This document shows positions 63,999 to 64,000 of a stretch of 64,000 nt of DNA, in pieces (within the stretch, counting starts at the first letter, position 1; the number at the start of each line of letters is the position of its first letter). A program made the position numbers and the translations under genes. Below the pieces are notes generated by a model. That model was not told the DNA's origin and did not search any database. It was given only the letters and a program-made list of their open reading frames with translations. This stretch comes from Dermatophilus congolensis (lineage in GTDB: Bacteria; Actinomycetota; Actinomycetes; Actinomycetales; Dermatophilaceae), in assembly GCF_900187045.1 (NCBI RefSeq), contig NZ_LT906453.1, positions 930,001-994,000 of the forward strand, given 5' to 3'.

Positions 63999-64000
63999 GT

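Overview
The window comes from a high-GC actinomycete, most likely Micrococcales and possibly Dermatophilaceae (family-level placement is inference). Supporting signs are a mycothiol synthase, a GlnR-type regulator, a DUF3516 helicase, DUF6421 and DUF2516 proteins, a YgfZ/Dtd/DUF2516 cluster, a Streptomyces-like PHO box, and several promoters placed so that transcription would begin at the start codon. I saw no tRNA, rRNA, CRISPR array or insertion sequence.

Layout. (1) 1-15 kb looks like a metal/iron and natural-product island: the 3' end of an IucA/IucC siderophore synthetase (frameshifted) and a PLP decarboxylase on +; then, on -, a tightly coupled seven-gene RiPP operon read from 9.92 kb down to 2.17 kb: a 34-residue candidate precursor, a short ThiF-like putative leader-binding protein, an S15/CocE-type hydrolase, a YcaO cyclodehydratase, a SagB-like flavin dehydrogenase and two CydDC-like ABC exporter subunits. 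Its promoter carries a Fur/Zur-family-like 7-1-7 operator exactly over the -35 box. Divergent from it lie a beta-propeller protein and a prolyl-oligopeptidase, then a phosphopantetheinyl transferase and an isochorismatase with a large acidic insertion. (2) 15-19.4 kb: NarL-type two-component system plus an ABC transporter. (3) 19.4-23.7 kb: phosphoesterase, cNMP/CBS/DUF294 nucleotidyltransferase, amino-acid permease. (4) 24.2-31.9 kb: complete kdpFABCDE. (5) 32.1-35.3 kb: DUF6421, SDR, threonine aldolase. (6) 35.3-38.4 kb: GT2, PIG-L/methyltransferase fusion and acyl-CoA dehydrogenase-like protein of unknown product. (7) 38.7-41.5 kb: gabT-patD, putrescine/GABA catabolism. (8) 41.7-45.6 kb: small protein, DUF3516 helicase, GNAT. 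(9) 45.7-50.8 kb: treY-treZ and an unknown protein. (10) 50.9-55.1 kb: PHO box and pstSCAB. (11) 55.1-60.2 kb: possible structured RNA, then (on -) glnR, a mycothiol synthase-polyphosphate kinase fusion and a NUDIX/phosphatase protein. (12) 60.3-64 kb: MoaD-like, membrane protein, nitrobindin-like, YgfZ-like, Dtd, DUF2516.

How the parts fit. The 1-15 kb island combines NIS siderophore genes, a PPTase, an isochorismatase and a YcaO RiPP operon under a probable metal-responsive operator; a RiPP that binds or handles metal is an attractive but unproven reading. The pst, ppk and glnR genes on the right form a phosphate/nitrogen housekeeping region. A separate oddity is strand composition: multi-kilobase blocks are C-rich or G-rich on the + strand regardless of gene direction.
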